Under the pieces are notes generated by a model. The model was not told the origin of the DNA. It did no database searches and saw nothing but the letters and a program-made list of their open reading frames with translations. Positions 46,499-54,679 of a DNA stretch of 64,000 nucleotides are shown here, one piece after another. Source of the DNA: Stenotrophomonas sp. ASS1 (GTDB lineage Bacteria; Pseudomonadota; Gammaproteobacteria; Xanthomonadales; Xanthomonadaceae); NCBI RefSeq assembly GCF_004346925.1, contig NZ_CP031167.1, forward strand, positions 3,492,001 to 3,556,000, in the 5' to 3' direction. A program made the translations under genes and the position numbers. How positions within the stretch are numbered: the first letter of the stretch is position 1; every line of letters begins with the position of its first letter.

Positions 46499-47680
46499 CT
46501 AACCTGTGACTGAGGGCCGCTGATCCGCGCGGGGCAGGCGCAGCGAGAAGCACCCATCGCGGACACGCACGGCCAATGCGGTTTCCCGCCATTCCACAGG
46601 CAGCGCCAATGCCGTGTGTGGCGTGGGGATGCGTGTGATCGCCTCGAACGTCCAGTGTTCCTCATAGGCTTCGCAGCGAAGCGTTCCGTCATCGCCGACC
46701 GCGATGACATCGATCCAGGCCCCACTCCGGGTCTTGCCAGTGCCGCCCATCGCACGGCGGCCAATGGCCTGCCAACGCCCCTGCCAGTGGACGAGCCATA
46801 CGCCCTCGATGGGACGCAGATCCCCATCAAGCACGCTTCCCGCCACCACCACGCATCGACCGGACGGGCTGGCAATGACCGTCTCCAGATCGCAGGCATG
46901 ACGGTCACTGGGCGTGCCATCAAGACAGAGCGCGTACGGGCAGATGCGCGCGAACAAGGTCGGATGCGCAGTCAGGCGCAGGTCGTCGGGAAGGAGCGGG
47001 ATGGCCTGCAGCACCCGGGCATCAGGCAGGACATGCCGCAACACCTGCGGCACCCCGGCGGCCAGCGCCGGATGCTCCTGTTCCAGCCATAGACCCCGGC
47101 AGGGGCGCAGCGTGGTCGATCGACTGGGAATATCCCGCAACCACATCGCGGCTTCGGCATCCCCGCCAAGCTGCCGGCGCTCGTGCAGTTCCTGCCAGAA
47201 CAGGCTGGGAACAATCGCCAGCAGGTGCATCACCCTCTTGTCCGCTTCGTCGTAGACGATCACCGCTTCGCTGCGATCACTGTAGCCACTGGCCAAACGC
47301 AGCGCGCTGCCCGCCAGCGCCAGCCACTCGCCGCTGGCATCGTGGCTGCCTGCGGTGGATACGCCCTCGACAATGGCGCCATCGCGCAGCATCAGGGTGC
47401 CGTAGGCCGGCCCGCCCATGCCCAGCTCGCCCCAATCCAACAGCACATCATGCGTGGGCGGCCGGGTGGCGAAGGGCAGCTTCGCCCGCGAGCGCAGCAG
47501 TGCGCCCCCTACGGCATCGCCGACCAGATCGAAGTGCTGCAGCACGCCGCCCAGGGCAAGGCATGCGGCCAGGCCAACGACCACACCCCAAGGCGACCAC
47601 CACACCACGCAGATCGCTACCCATATCAGGAACGGCAGCCACTGGGTGAAACGGCGGAGGGCGATTCGATCAACGGTCAT
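46499..47680 (-). CDS. Hypothetical membrane-anchored protein, possibly ended by an in-frame amber codon
   Basis: A 393-residue protein without a recognised domain. Two hydrophobic helices lie near the N-terminus (WLPFLIWVAICVVWWSPW, GVVVGLAACLALGGVL); the remaining ~330 residues look like a soluble, beta-rich domain. The frame stays open for 35 codons past the TAG at 46499-46501 and reads as ordinary coding sequence (MQAGKALEKLKKWAAG) up to a TGA at 46391-46393. The protein may thus be a truncated form of a longer one. It is divergent from the PoNi-like gene with a 94-bp gap, suggesting a shared function. Confidence 0.6.
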   Translation of the reverse strand: MTVDRIALRRFTQWLPFLIWVAICVVWWSPWGVVVGLAACLALGGVLQHFDLVGDAVGGALLRSRAKLPFATRPPTHDVLLDWGELGMGGPAYGTLMLRDGAIVEGVSTAGSHDASGEWLALAGSALRLASGYSDRSEAVIVYDEADKRVMHLLAIVPSLFWQELHERRQLGGDAEAAMWLRDIPSRSTTLRPCRGLWLEQEHPALAAGVPQVLRHVLPDARVLQAIPLLPDDLRLTAHPTLFARICPYALCLDGTPSDRHACDLETVIASPSGRCVVVAGSVLDGDLRPIEGVWLVHWQGRWQAIGRRAMGGTGKTRSGAWIDVIAVGDDGTLRCEAYEEHWTFEAITRIPTPHTALALPVEWRETALAVRVRDGCFSLRLPRADQRPSVTG

Positions 47681-47774
47681 GCAGGCTGGGTGGCGGCGAC
47701 TGTGCACCATTCAAACCTTCAACGCTGTGCCAGGCAATGGGGTTCGAACCGGCAATGCCGCTAGACTCTCGCTG

Positions 47775-48653
47775 ATGATGGAATCGATGACTGCCGTGAA
47801 TCGCCGGAATCTGCTGCAGGACATGCTGCCGCGATGGAGAGCACTGGCCAAGGCCCCGGGCCAGCCGCGCCGCACGCTTCGCCTGCCGGATTGGCAGGCG
47901 GACTGGAACGCAGGCATGGCCTTGCTTGCACGCCATGCGCGCAATGGCGGTGAATCTGTGGAGGAACCGCTGCAGGGACATGCGGCCCTGGAGCATGCCT
48001 ACGGCTGGGAGACGGTTGCACAGACCGGCAGCAACCTGCTGCTGAAAGGCATCGACCGCGGCTTCGCCCCCGCGGCGTTGCAGCAGATGCATGCCGACGT
48101 AGCAGATCTCTGGCTCGAGCAAGCGCATTTGCTGGCCCTTGCCCGGGACAGCCTGCAACAGCAAGGCCACGACATCGCGCTGGCTGCGTCGTTGCAATCG
48201 CGTACAACGCAGCACTACGAGTACGCACTGCAGCTGTTGTCACTGGGCGTGCTGCTGGATGCGCAGGAACGCCTGCCGGCGCTGGTGGAGAAGGTGCTCT
48301 GTTTCGACACCGACCGCGTGCTGGACTACCTCAGCGCGCCGGCGCTGGGCCTGGTGGAAGCCAGTGATGAGGTCTTTCATCCGCGACCGTTCGCCGAGCT
48401 GTTCGCGCCGCTGCGCGACGGTGAAGCGTTCGACCCTTCACTTCTGGCCGGCTACCTGCAGATGCAGTACCGCGACTTCTTCCTGCTGCCGCCAAAGGCT
48501 CAAAAGCGGACCCGGCGCCTGATCGGGCCGAACGCGTGGGGCTACTGGGCACTTGAAGTGGCTGCGCTGGTGGTGCTGTATGGCGGTGACGACGCCACGC
48601 TACGCACCTGCCCCCACTACCCTTCCGACCTGGTGGACTTCGCCCGGCGTTGA
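47775..48653 (+). CDS. PoNi-type (DUF1910/DUF1911) immunity protein
   Basis: A 292-residue soluble helical protein. The C-terminal part, LLAGYLQMQYRDFFLLPP... followed by YWALEVAALVVLYGGDDATL and HYPSDLVDFAR, is the signature of the PoNi C-terminal domain; the N-terminal half (about 60-170, HYEYALQLLSLGVLLD) fits the PoNi N-terminal domain. Known members neutralise PoNe DNase toxins delivered by type VI secretion or other routes. No PoNe effector is adjacent, so this is an orphan immunity gene. Three nearby in-frame ATGs (47775, 47778, 47787) are possible starts. Confidence 0.78.
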   Translation: MMESMTAVNRRNLLQDMLPRWRALAKAPGQPRRTLRLPDWQADWNAGMALLARHARNGGESVEEPLQGHAALEHAYGWETVAQTGSNLLLKGIDRGFAPAALQQMHADVADLWLEQAHLLALARDSLQQQGHDIALAASLQSRTTQHYEYALQLLSLGVLLDAQERLPALVEKVLCFDTDRVLDYLSAPALGLVEASDEVFHPRPFAELFAPLRDGEAFDPSLLAGYLQMQYRDFFLLPPKAQKRTRRLIGPNAWGYWALEVAALVVLYGGDDATLRTCPHYPSDLVDFARR

Positions 48654-48654
48654 G

Positions 48655-49059
48655 TCAGGCACCCGGCAGGCCGGAAACACCGCCGAATCGATTCTCTTCC
48701 TCGTTGCCCGGCAGAAGCATGACCGGGAAGAGGACGAACACACCCAACGGGATGAAGGCGATCACGACGTACCAGCCGGACTCGTCGATGTCGTGCAGTC
48801 GTCGAACGGCCAGGGCCAGCATGGGCGGAAGGAGGACGATGACCGCGCAGACCGTCATGACCCACCCCAGCGTCCGGAATGGCTCGAAGGCCTCCCCGTC
48901 GAGCAGCACGGTGCCCGTCAGCCAGTATCCGCCGTCCATCAAGGTGTAGCCCACTGCCACCACAAGGGCAGCAGACAGGGAGTATGACCAGAACTCCTTC
49001 CGGTTGGATCGCCCTGAAAAATCAAAGCAACGCCTGAGGGGCAAAAGTGCGGGGATCAT
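48655..49059 (-). CDS. DUF805 family membrane protein
   Basis: A 134-residue inner-membrane protein. It starts with the family's FDFSGRSNRKEFWSYSL, has four hydrophobic segments, and the RRLHDIDESGWYVVIAFIPL motif conserved in DUF805. Function unknown. It is convergent with the PoNi-like gene; the two stops are 1 bp apart. Confidence 0.85.
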   Translation of the reverse strand: MIPALLPLRRCFDFSGRSNRKEFWSYSLSAALVVAVGYTLMDGGYWLTGTVLLDGEAFEPFRTLGWVMTVCAVIVLLPPMLALAVRRLHDIDESGWYVVIAFIPLGVFVLFPVMLLPGNEEENRFGGVSGLPGA

Positions 49060-49355
49060 TCGCGCTCCGGGCAGCGGACGATGGGAGGCAAGGGTTAACG
49101 ATCTTTTAGCATCCCCAAGCCCAGCACCAACTGAACCCTGCGGCCCGGCAGGCCCGGCAGACAGCGGAGGTTGCAGGAGCCAGCCGCAGCAGCCGCGCAG
49201 CCGGAGACGCAGCGCGAACTACCGCACATTTCCATGGGCGTGGGCATTCTGAATCGAATCACTGGCTTGCAGCAGTGGCGGATTGGTCGAATTCCAGTTT
49301 TCCAGAATGGCGCCTCTGCTAGCGTCACGACTCACTCATGGATTCGAGGTTTTGA
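49060..49355. other. Intergenic region, no gene seen
   Basis: Just under 300 bp between divergent genes. GC-rich runs of CAGCC type near 49180-49210, otherwise no recognised repeat, RNA or operator. Confidence 0.4.
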
Positions 49356-50093
49356 ATGGCTGCGATTTCTTTTCCGCTGATGCTTGCACTGCTTTCCGCG
49401 CAGGCCCCGATGGCCGCAAACGCCGAACGTGATTACACCGGACCGGCAGGGGCATCCTCGATCGGGCCTGGCATCTGCGACCCCGGCATGGACATGCTGC
49501 CGAACGGCGGAGGGGTGGTGATCCGGCGCTGCGGCACGAATGGAACGGTCGCTGGCGTTGGCAGCAATATCGATGCTGCGACGGCCAACGCCAATGGCTT
49601 CCTTGCCGTCGCCGAGGAAGGACCCGTCTGCAGTGTCTTCGCACGCGATCCCTATGTCAGCATCCCGGCACCGGGTGTTGGCATCAAAGCGGAATGCAGT
49701 TCCTCTCCGCTTTCCGCCTACGGCATGACGACCACCACTGCGGGACAGAACGTGCTTGAGCTGGCCATCAACCTGGCGGCGACGCAGGCCTGGTGCAATG
49801 TCGACTACTACTATGGGTCGGCGCATGGCTATAAGTATCCCTACACCTGCAACCGCCCGGGCCAGTCCTGGAGCGTTGCCGGTCTTGGCTCCAGCGTCGA
49901 CGATTCAAACGCAATGGCAATGCGGCTTGTGAAGAAATCATCCAAGACCGGTACGCACTGCTATTTTGACAACGCCGAGTTGAATGGCGTCGTCTTCCGC
50001 GCATACCTGCACTGCAACGGATCGACCTATACCGGTTTCGGGAGTTCCGTCACTGCCGCGGCCAAGGACGCGGCTGCGCAAGCGGGCGCATAA
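49356..50093 (+). CDS. Secreted eight-cysteine protein with four ~55-residue modules
   Basis: A 245-residue protein with a signal peptide (FPLMLALLSAQAPMAANA), no known family. Cysteines occur at 41/59, 92/114, 147/165 and 202/220: four pairs with 18-22 residue spacing, repeated about every 55 residues. After each second cysteine comes a related motif: VAGVGSNIDAATANAN, SAYGMTTTTAGQNVLEL, VAGLGSSVDDSNAMAM, TGFGSSVTAAAKDAA. The protein is thus an internal fourfold repeat, probably with one disulfide per module. GAGG precedes the ATG. A hairpin after the stop may end transcription. It lies directly beside the tRNA-Gly island. Confidence 0.65.
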   Translation: MAAISFPLMLALLSAQAPMAANAERDYTGPAGASSIGPGICDPGMDMLPNGGGVVIRRCGTNGTVAGVGSNIDAATANANGFLAVAEEGPVCSVFARDPYVSIPAPGVGIKAECSSSPLSAYGMTTTTAGQNVLELAINLAATQAWCNVDYYYGSAHGYKYPYTCNRPGQSWSVAGLGSSVDDSNAMAMRLVKKSSKTGTHCYFDNAELNGVVFRAYLHCNGSTYTGFGSSVTAAAKDAAAQAGA

Positions 50094-50099
50094 GCCACC

Positions 50100-50129
50100 C
50101 GGGCTGTGGTTCGGAGGAGCCACAGCCCG
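50100..50129 (+). terminator. Hairpin after the eight-cysteine protein gene
   Basis: Stem CGGGCTGTGG / CCACAGCCCG, 10-nt loop, a few bases after the stop. No T-run, so its terminator role is uncertain. Confidence 0.5.
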
Positions 50130-50223
50130 ACGCATTGAAGAATGAGGTTCCGGCGCCGTTGCCACACGCTGGACTGGGGTGTGGTTCAACGATTGCGCCG
50201 CGTCCGCTTGGGGTGAATCCCCT

Positions 50224-50277
50224 GGAGACATGGAGCGGGCGATGGGAATCGAACCCACGTCAGTAGCTTGGGAAGCT
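50224..50277. other. attL: 54-bp direct repeat with the 3' end of tRNA-Gly
   Basis: Identical to 54626-54679. It contains 47 bp of the tRNA-Gly(CCC) 3' half plus 7 flanking bp. Sequence beyond it (CGTCAGG...) differs from the intact tRNA. This is the duplication left by tyrosine-recombinase insertion at a tRNA 3' end. Confidence 0.9.
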
Positions 50278-50400
50278 CGTCAGGAATCTCTACGATTCAA
50301 CGGCTTACCAATTTCCGCTCCGCAATGCGCCGCAGTGCAGGTTCATTTTTATCGAGAGAAACGCAGCATCCGCAGCAATTGCGGAGCGCTCTCGGGCCTC

Positions 50401-50897
50401 TCAGACACCACGCTGCAGCTGCTGAAGCCCTGCCCTCACCCACGCCTTGCGGGCGTCCTTCGGGCGGGGCTTGGTCGCCGGCGGCTTGGCCGGCTCCAAC
50501 GCTTCCCTGACCCGCGCCGTGGCGGTAGCCGTCGCCTCGGCCAAGCGCCGGGCCTGTTGCTGCTGCTCGCGGGTTGGCGGAAGGCCGGACGGTGCCGACT
50601 GAATCGGGGTGCTGTCGGTCAAGCGGACAACGGCCTCGCGCAAGGCAGATCGGAGTACAACCTGGCGGCGCACCAGCGTTCGGCGTAGCGCTTGCCTTGA
50701 GACATGCTGGCGGCAAAAACCTTCTTGGTCTCGAAGATCTTTCGCGCATCCAATTGAAGGCGGACACCACGGCCGGGAGCCGGAGCGATACTGGCGATTG
50801 AGCGTCCGTTCCACCACAGATCCCAACGTTCCCCGGTCTGGACCCAGCCAGACGGGATCGGCGCGGTGCGGAAGCCTTGGTAGGCGGAGGAGATCAT
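50401..50897 (-). pseudogene. Frameshifted phage-type hypothetical gene
   Basis: The frame from 50897 reads MISSAYQGFRTAPIPSG...WDLWWNGRSIASIAPAPGRG...MSQGKRYAERW and runs out at 50619. A second frame continues with LREAVVRLTDSTP... to KAWVRAGLQQLQRGV and stops at 50401. A one-base loss around 50640-50647 (CTGCCTTGC, expected CTGCCNTTGC) would join them into one ~165-residue protein. No function recognised. A lesion in an island gene fits decay of a prophage. Confidence 0.6.
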
Positions 50898-51104
50898 GGC
50901 CGGGAGGATACGATCGGCCGTCGCAGATCCTGCGAACGCGGCTGCGACCTGCCTGAATCGTTCGGACTGAGTACCGGCGCGGCGCTGCTCACGCGCCCCC
51001 GGGTTGAGCTGCCTGCGGCGCCGGATCCGGCACAGTCAGAATGCCCACAACGGCTGACGCGCGGTATCGGGCAACCACCCACTCACGTTCGGGGTTCTTC
51101 CAAT

Positions 51105-51138
51105 GAGAGGGGACGACAGGACTTGTCAGTCCCCTCTC
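51105..51138. terminator. Hairpin downstream of the small membrane protein gene
   Basis: Perfect stem GAGAGGGGAC / GTCCCCTCTC with a partly paired 14-nt loop, 7 bp past the stop on the minus strand. It lacks a T-run. No gene is seen between here and 50898. Confidence 0.5.
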
Positions 51139-51144
51139 ACCATG

Positions 51145-51363
51145 TCACTTCGTCCGATGCGAACGCCAGTTCAAGAATCCACGCCAGCCAAACGGCGCAC
51201 TCAGAACTGCAACAGCACCACAGACAAGCAGACCATCAAGCATCCATGGCTTCAGCTGCGGAGATCCTTCAGAGCTCATCGGTAGTACGGTTCCACAAAG
51301 TACAACCCCCAAAAAAGAGGCAGCAAAAAGAACTGCGGATCCGAGCCCTGGTGAAACGCGCAT
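51145..51363 (-). CDS. Small two-helix membrane protein
   Basis: A 72-residue protein with two hydrophobic helices (SAVLFAASFLGVVLCGTVLP and MLDGLLVCGAVAVLSAPFGW) joined by a short polar loop, and a basic C-terminus. AAGGAG lies 7 nt before the ATG, supporting expression. It starts 11 bp after the secreted-protein gene, so the two form an operon. No family recognised; a holin-like or toxin-neutralising membrane partner is conceivable but unproven. Confidence 0.6.
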   Translation of the reverse strand: MRVSPGLGSAVLFAASFLGVVLCGTVLPMSSEGSPQLKPWMLDGLLVCGAVAVLSAPFGWRGFLNWRSHRTK

Positions 51364-51374
51364 CGCACTGCTCC

Positions 51375-52235
51375 TTAGTCTTTATTGCACACCACTTTAA
51401 CTTCTGTCAGCCGAATCGTGCTAGTGCACGTGATCGTCCTGGTGCCGGACCCAGTGACTGGCACGCCAATATTGAGCAGCGCATTGACGAAACTGGCCAT
51501 ATCGGTTGCATTGCCTGCGGAGAAATCATAACGATTGATAACACCGCCACGCCCCTCACTCAGCTGCGTGACGCTGAGAGGGATAGTGTGTCCCAACCTG
51601 TCCTTATACAAGAGCACGTTAGGCTCCCAGCGACGGTTCATAATACTGTAGTTGTATGACGCCCCAGACCCGTCCGAATACTTGATCGCTTGCGGCGCGA
51701 ACACATCGATGCCAAGAGAGTGGGCGCCCGAAGCAAGATAGATGTAGGTTTCGAATCGAAACTCGAGATACTTGCTCACAGCATCCCGTCGTTGTGGATT
51801 CTGGAGATCATCGTAGACGTTGGTGGGGAAACCCGGCTCAGACAAAGTGATTACCGACTGAGCGACGATGCGTTTGAACTGCAGGTAGCTAATGGCGGGC
51901 TGCTCCACCGGAAGCTCATCAACGATGATGAAAGGCTCGCAATCCATCGCGCCAGGTTCCATCTTGTCGCATCGAATGCCACCTTCACGGTCCCGCATCA
52001 CGCTGAACTTTCGTGCCATATCTCCTGAAGGGTTCAAGATGTAGATGATCTTGTGCGATGGGATGGTCATTCCCTTCGCAAATGACTGGGCCATACCCTC
52101 CATTTGCGGCCAACTGCAGCCATCGCAATCGCGCGTTACGACCTGTTGCGCATGGACGTCGGATGGCCCTCCAAGCCAAGCCATCACAGTCAGGGTCGCC
52201 GCACTCATCCATTTGAAAACTACACTTCCTGCCAC
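51375..52235 (-). CDS. Hypothetical secreted protein of the island
   Basis: About 286 residues. A hydrophobic segment (WMSAATLTVMAWLGGPSDVHA) forms a signal peptide with cleavage before QQVVTRDCDGCSW. The mature protein is polar, with cysteines in CDGCSW, GIRCDKM, MDCEPF and two near the C-terminus (ITCTSTIRLTEVKVVCNKD). No known domain. Three starts are possible: ATG 52274, GTG 52235 (AAGGA at good spacing, my choice) and ATG 52208. The lower GC content suggests transfer. Precedes the small membrane protein gene in one transcript; a dyad at 52283-52298 lies upstream. Confidence 0.6.
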   Translation of the reverse strand: MAGSVVFKWMSAATLTVMAWLGGPSDVHAQQVVTRDCDGCSWPQMEGMAQSFAKGMTIPSHKIIYILNPSGDMARKFSVMRDREGGIRCDKMEPGAMDCEPFIIVDELPVEQPAISYLQFKRIVAQSVITLSEPGFPTNVYDDLQNPQRRDAVSKYLEFRFETYIYLASGAHSLGIDVFAPQAIKYSDGSGASYNYSIMNRRWEPNVLLYKDRLGHTIPLSVTQLSEGRGGVINRYDFSAGNATDMASFVNALLNIGVPVTGSGTRTITCTSTIRLTEVKVVCNKD

Positions 52236-52282
52236 GTCTTCTATTCCTTGAGAAAAGCTAGGGGAAACGAACATACAGCAGC

Positions 52283-52298
52283 TTTCACAAATGTGAAA
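52283..52298. promoter_or_regulatory. Operator-like dyad TTTCACA-AA-TGTGAAA
   Basis: Perfect 7-bp inverted repeat with a 2-bp centre, followed at ~52303 by a third half-site TTCACAT. It lies 50 bp upstream of the secreted-protein gene and looks like a phage-repressor type operator. No repressor gene is present in the island. Confidence 0.4.
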
Positions 52299-52540
52299 CA
52301 GGCTTCACATCCGCTAAAAAACAGCTGGGCGCAGCGGTGCAAAAGCCACCATCCAACCGAAGTGCAAGAAGTCATCTTGTCCACTTCGAACCGCGCAAGA
52401 ACGCTCTCTTTTTGCGCAGTTTGCTGAGCTTTTGCGAATGGCAAACCCGCTTAACTCTAGAACCCGAGGATGATCTGCGCTGAACTCCGCGCGATCTCAT
52501 CCTGACACTGCGCCTCGTTCATTCGTCCTGACGCTGCAGC

Positions 52541-52969
52541 TCAGTGACCGGTCAGGTCGATCAGCACGAAGTGGCCCGATGCGCTGAACTGTGTCGCATT
52601 GTCGGACTGCGGGATCAGGGCAGTCGCGCCGGCATACTAGAAGTGCCCCGAACCCGCTGCACCGGTCCCATCCCCCTGCGGCCCGGTCAGCCAGAAGCCC
52701 ACGCCGCGCTCAATCCGCTGACACGAACGAGACGAGATCACCGCGTAGCGTCTGCCAGCCGGCACTTGCATGCAGGCGCCCTCTGCTGCACCGAATGGGG
52801 CCGTGGTTACGCCCATGATGCGTAGGAGCTTCGCCCACGAAGCGAAGGCCAGCTCACCGGTGTGCTCTCGGTAGACTTCGATGCCGGTCTTGCCCGGCGT
52901 CCCAGTCACAACCGAGTCGTACACCCACACCGTTCCGAACACAAACCATGAGCCCGTGTAGGCTGACAC
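52541..52969 (-). pseudogene. Phage-tail-like gene with an in-frame amber codon
   Basis: The frame from 52969 reads GKTGIEVYREHTGELAFAS...VPAGRRYAVIS...GAAGSGHF and hits TAG at 52637-52639. In the same frame it continues YAGATALIPQSDNATQFSASGHFVLIDLTGH to a TGA at 52541-52543. The style (IEVYR..GELAF near the start, SGHFVLID at the end) recalls small tail-associated proteins of lambdoid and P2-like phages. One codon changed to TAG, and a 5' end running into the integrase fragment, indicate a remnant. The exact family is not established. Confidence 0.5.
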
Positions 52970-53583
52970 TCGCCAGCGGCAATGGCATCACCGATCTACC
53001 CAAACCGTGCGAAGGCATCCGGCGGAACAAGGAAGCCGGTCGCGACGTCTACGTGGATGACGATGCGTTGGAGGCGGTCTATGCCCACGCCGATGCCGCC
53101 CTGCGCGACGCCATGGACCTAGCCTATCTGACCGGTCAGCGCGTCGGTGATGTGTGGGCCATGGACGTCCGCCAAGTCACATCGCGCGGCCTCATCATCC
53201 AGCAGTCGAAGACCAGCAACCGGGTCACCATGGAGATCACTGGCGAGCTGGCTACGCTGCTTGAGCGCATTGCAAAACGTAAGGGGAAGAAGTGCCCGAA
53301 CGGGCGAGATAAGGTCTACAGCATGCGGCTGATCGTAGACGACGACGGCCTAGCCTTGGGGCGCGCGGCCCTGCGCTACCGGTTCGACAGGGCCCGGGAG
53401 ACAGCGGGCATTGCAAAGGGGGAGTTCCAGTTCCGAGATCTCCGCGCCAAGGCGGGTACAGACAAGACCGATTCGGCAAAGGACATTCGCGAGGCGCAGC
53501 ACCAGCTGGGGCATTCATCGGTCACCACGACCGAAATCTACGTGCGAAAGAAGAGGGGGTCCAAGGCCACGCCAACCCGCTAG
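52948..53583 (+). pseudogene. Tyrosine recombinase (integrase), N-terminally truncated
   Basis: A 211-residue C-terminal catalytic domain. It has the first catalytic Arg in YLTGQRVGDVWAMD, the Lys region in QQSKTSNRVTME, FQFRDLRAKAGTDKT (the family's H-x-x-R box, here with Phe in place of His), HQLGHSSVTTTEIYVRKKRG with the His and nucleophile Tyr. The DNA-binding N-terminal ~160 residues are missing; homology begins near GITDLPKPCEGIRRNKEAGR. It abuts the tail-like remnant head to head, so a deletion probably joined them. This was most likely the enzyme that inserted the island into tRNA-Gly. Confidence 0.82.
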
Positions 53584-53673
53584 CCCAGGAAATGGTAGCT
53601 CGGCGCCACCACTTCCTTCATACAGTCTTGCGAAGACCCTTTAAGTTCAACAGACTGGGCGCCGATCATTTAC

Positions 53674-54543
53674 ATGGAACGAGTAATGACACTTCCTAGA
53701 GCCTATTACCCGACAGAGGACGCTATCCTCTATCACTACTGCTCCCCAGAGACATTTCTAGTAATTTGCTCAGGCAAGAAGCTTCGCTTCTGCGACATTT
53801 TCTCGATGAACGACTACCTCGAAATGCACTGGGGATATCGGGTTTGGGAGAATGCTGCCACTCAGGTCCACGATACTGTCGGCATCGATTTTTTGGACCG
53901 CATCGATGCGGTTTTCAGTGGTTCGGGAGCAGCTGCGCTTCCTCTCGCATCTTGTCTTTCGACAGATGGCGACACGTTGAGCCAGTGGCGAGCATACTCA
54001 CAAGACGGGCTGGGATTCTGCATCGGCTTCGACGCCAAGACACTCCTACGCCTGCCAGTTACGCCCCTCCGAGTCTGCTACAGCGAAGCTGAGCAGGTAA
54101 CAGAAGTCGCGGACTTTGTCCTAGCGCTGCATAAACTGATGCAAGCCGATCCGGGAAACGATGACTTGTTCTTCGAGTTGACGTTCAAACTCGCGATGGA
54201 TCTAAGCGCCTACAAGAATCCAGCATTTGACGAAGAGAAAGAAGTGCGTCTACTTCACCTGGTGCGATTTCAGAGGAGTGGACAGGGCAACAAGCTTGTC
54301 GACGAGCCCGGCATAGCGTTCGGCTCTCACCAAGAGGCGCTTCCCGTGAAATTCTTTATGAAAGAAGGAGCGCCGGTCCCTCACCTAGATCTGACTTTCA
54401 TTGGACCCGACGGTGAGAGCCCGATTCGAGAGGTCATCATCGGACCCAAGAACCAAAGTCTGACCTCTGCGATTTCGATCATGTTGGAGACGCTTGGACT
54501 GACAGACGTCCAGGTCACAAGATCACGGGCGTCCTACCGTTGA
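53674..54543 (+). CDS. DUF2971 family protein (island cargo)
   Basis: A 289-residue soluble protein. It starts LYHYCSPETFLVICSGKKLRF...MNDYLEM, continues with LSTDGDTLSQWRAYSQDGLGFCIGFD and has KNPAFDEEKEVRLLHLVR, the three conserved blocks of DUF2971. Biochemical function is unknown; family members are often found in mobile and defence-associated regions. Conserved His (YHY), Tyr (RAY) and Glu (EEKE) occur in that order, as in H-Y-E ADP-ribosyltransferases; this comparison is speculative. Codon use is less GC-rich than the host genes. ATG 53674 or 53686 are possible starts. It is intact, unlike its neighbours. Confidence 0.75.
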   Translation: MERVMTLPRAYYPTEDAILYHYCSPETFLVICSGKKLRFCDIFSMNDYLEMHWGYRVWENAATQVHDTVGIDFLDRIDAVFSGSGAAALPLASCLSTDGDTLSQWRAYSQDGLGFCIGFDAKTLLRLPVTPLRVCYSEAEQVTEVADFVLALHKLMQADPGNDDLFFELTFKLAMDLSAYKNPAFDEEKEVRLLHLVRFQRSGQGNKLVDEPGIAFGSHQEALPVKFFMKEGAPVPHLDLTFIGPDGESPIREVIIGPKNQSLTSAISIMLETLGLTDVQVTRSRASYR

Positions 54544-54625
54544 TAGCATCAGGACGCAGATCGAGGCGGTCCATTGCGGAGCGCGCCGGGATTTGCGGAG
54601 CGGTCGAATAGGCCGCAAACCCTTG

Positions 54626-54679
54626 GGAGACATGGAGCGGGCGATGGGAATCGAACCCACGTCAGTAGCTTGGGAAGCT
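54626..54679. other. attR: 54-bp direct repeat inside the intact tRNA-Gly
   Basis: Second copy of the repeat at 50224-50277, within and just past the 3' part of the tRNA gene. Confidence 0.9.

Larger units (their letters stand above)
50278..54625. mobile_element. 4.3-kb genomic island in tRNA-Gly(CCC), prophage-derived remnant
   Basis: Bounded by the 54-bp repeats. It carries, in order, a frameshifted gene, a small membrane protein, a secreted protein, an amber-interrupted tail-like gene, a truncated integrase and a DUF2971 gene. AT content is visibly higher than in the flanks from about 51.1 kb on. With no complete integrase it is probably immobile now. Confidence 0.85.

Noticed and set aside
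46499..46501. Genome-wide amber recoding
   Set aside because: TAG is used as a normal stop by other genes (GST, hydrolase, integrase), so local mutation is more likely.
50179..50688. Open frames reading MERAMGIEPTSVAWE here and at 54593
   Set aside because: This peptide is the antisense translation of the tRNA-Gly sequence, a classic false gene.
51375..52235. Type IV secretion effector (XVIP-type) identity for the secreted island protein
   Set aside because: The C-terminal conserved motifs expected for such effectors are not visible.
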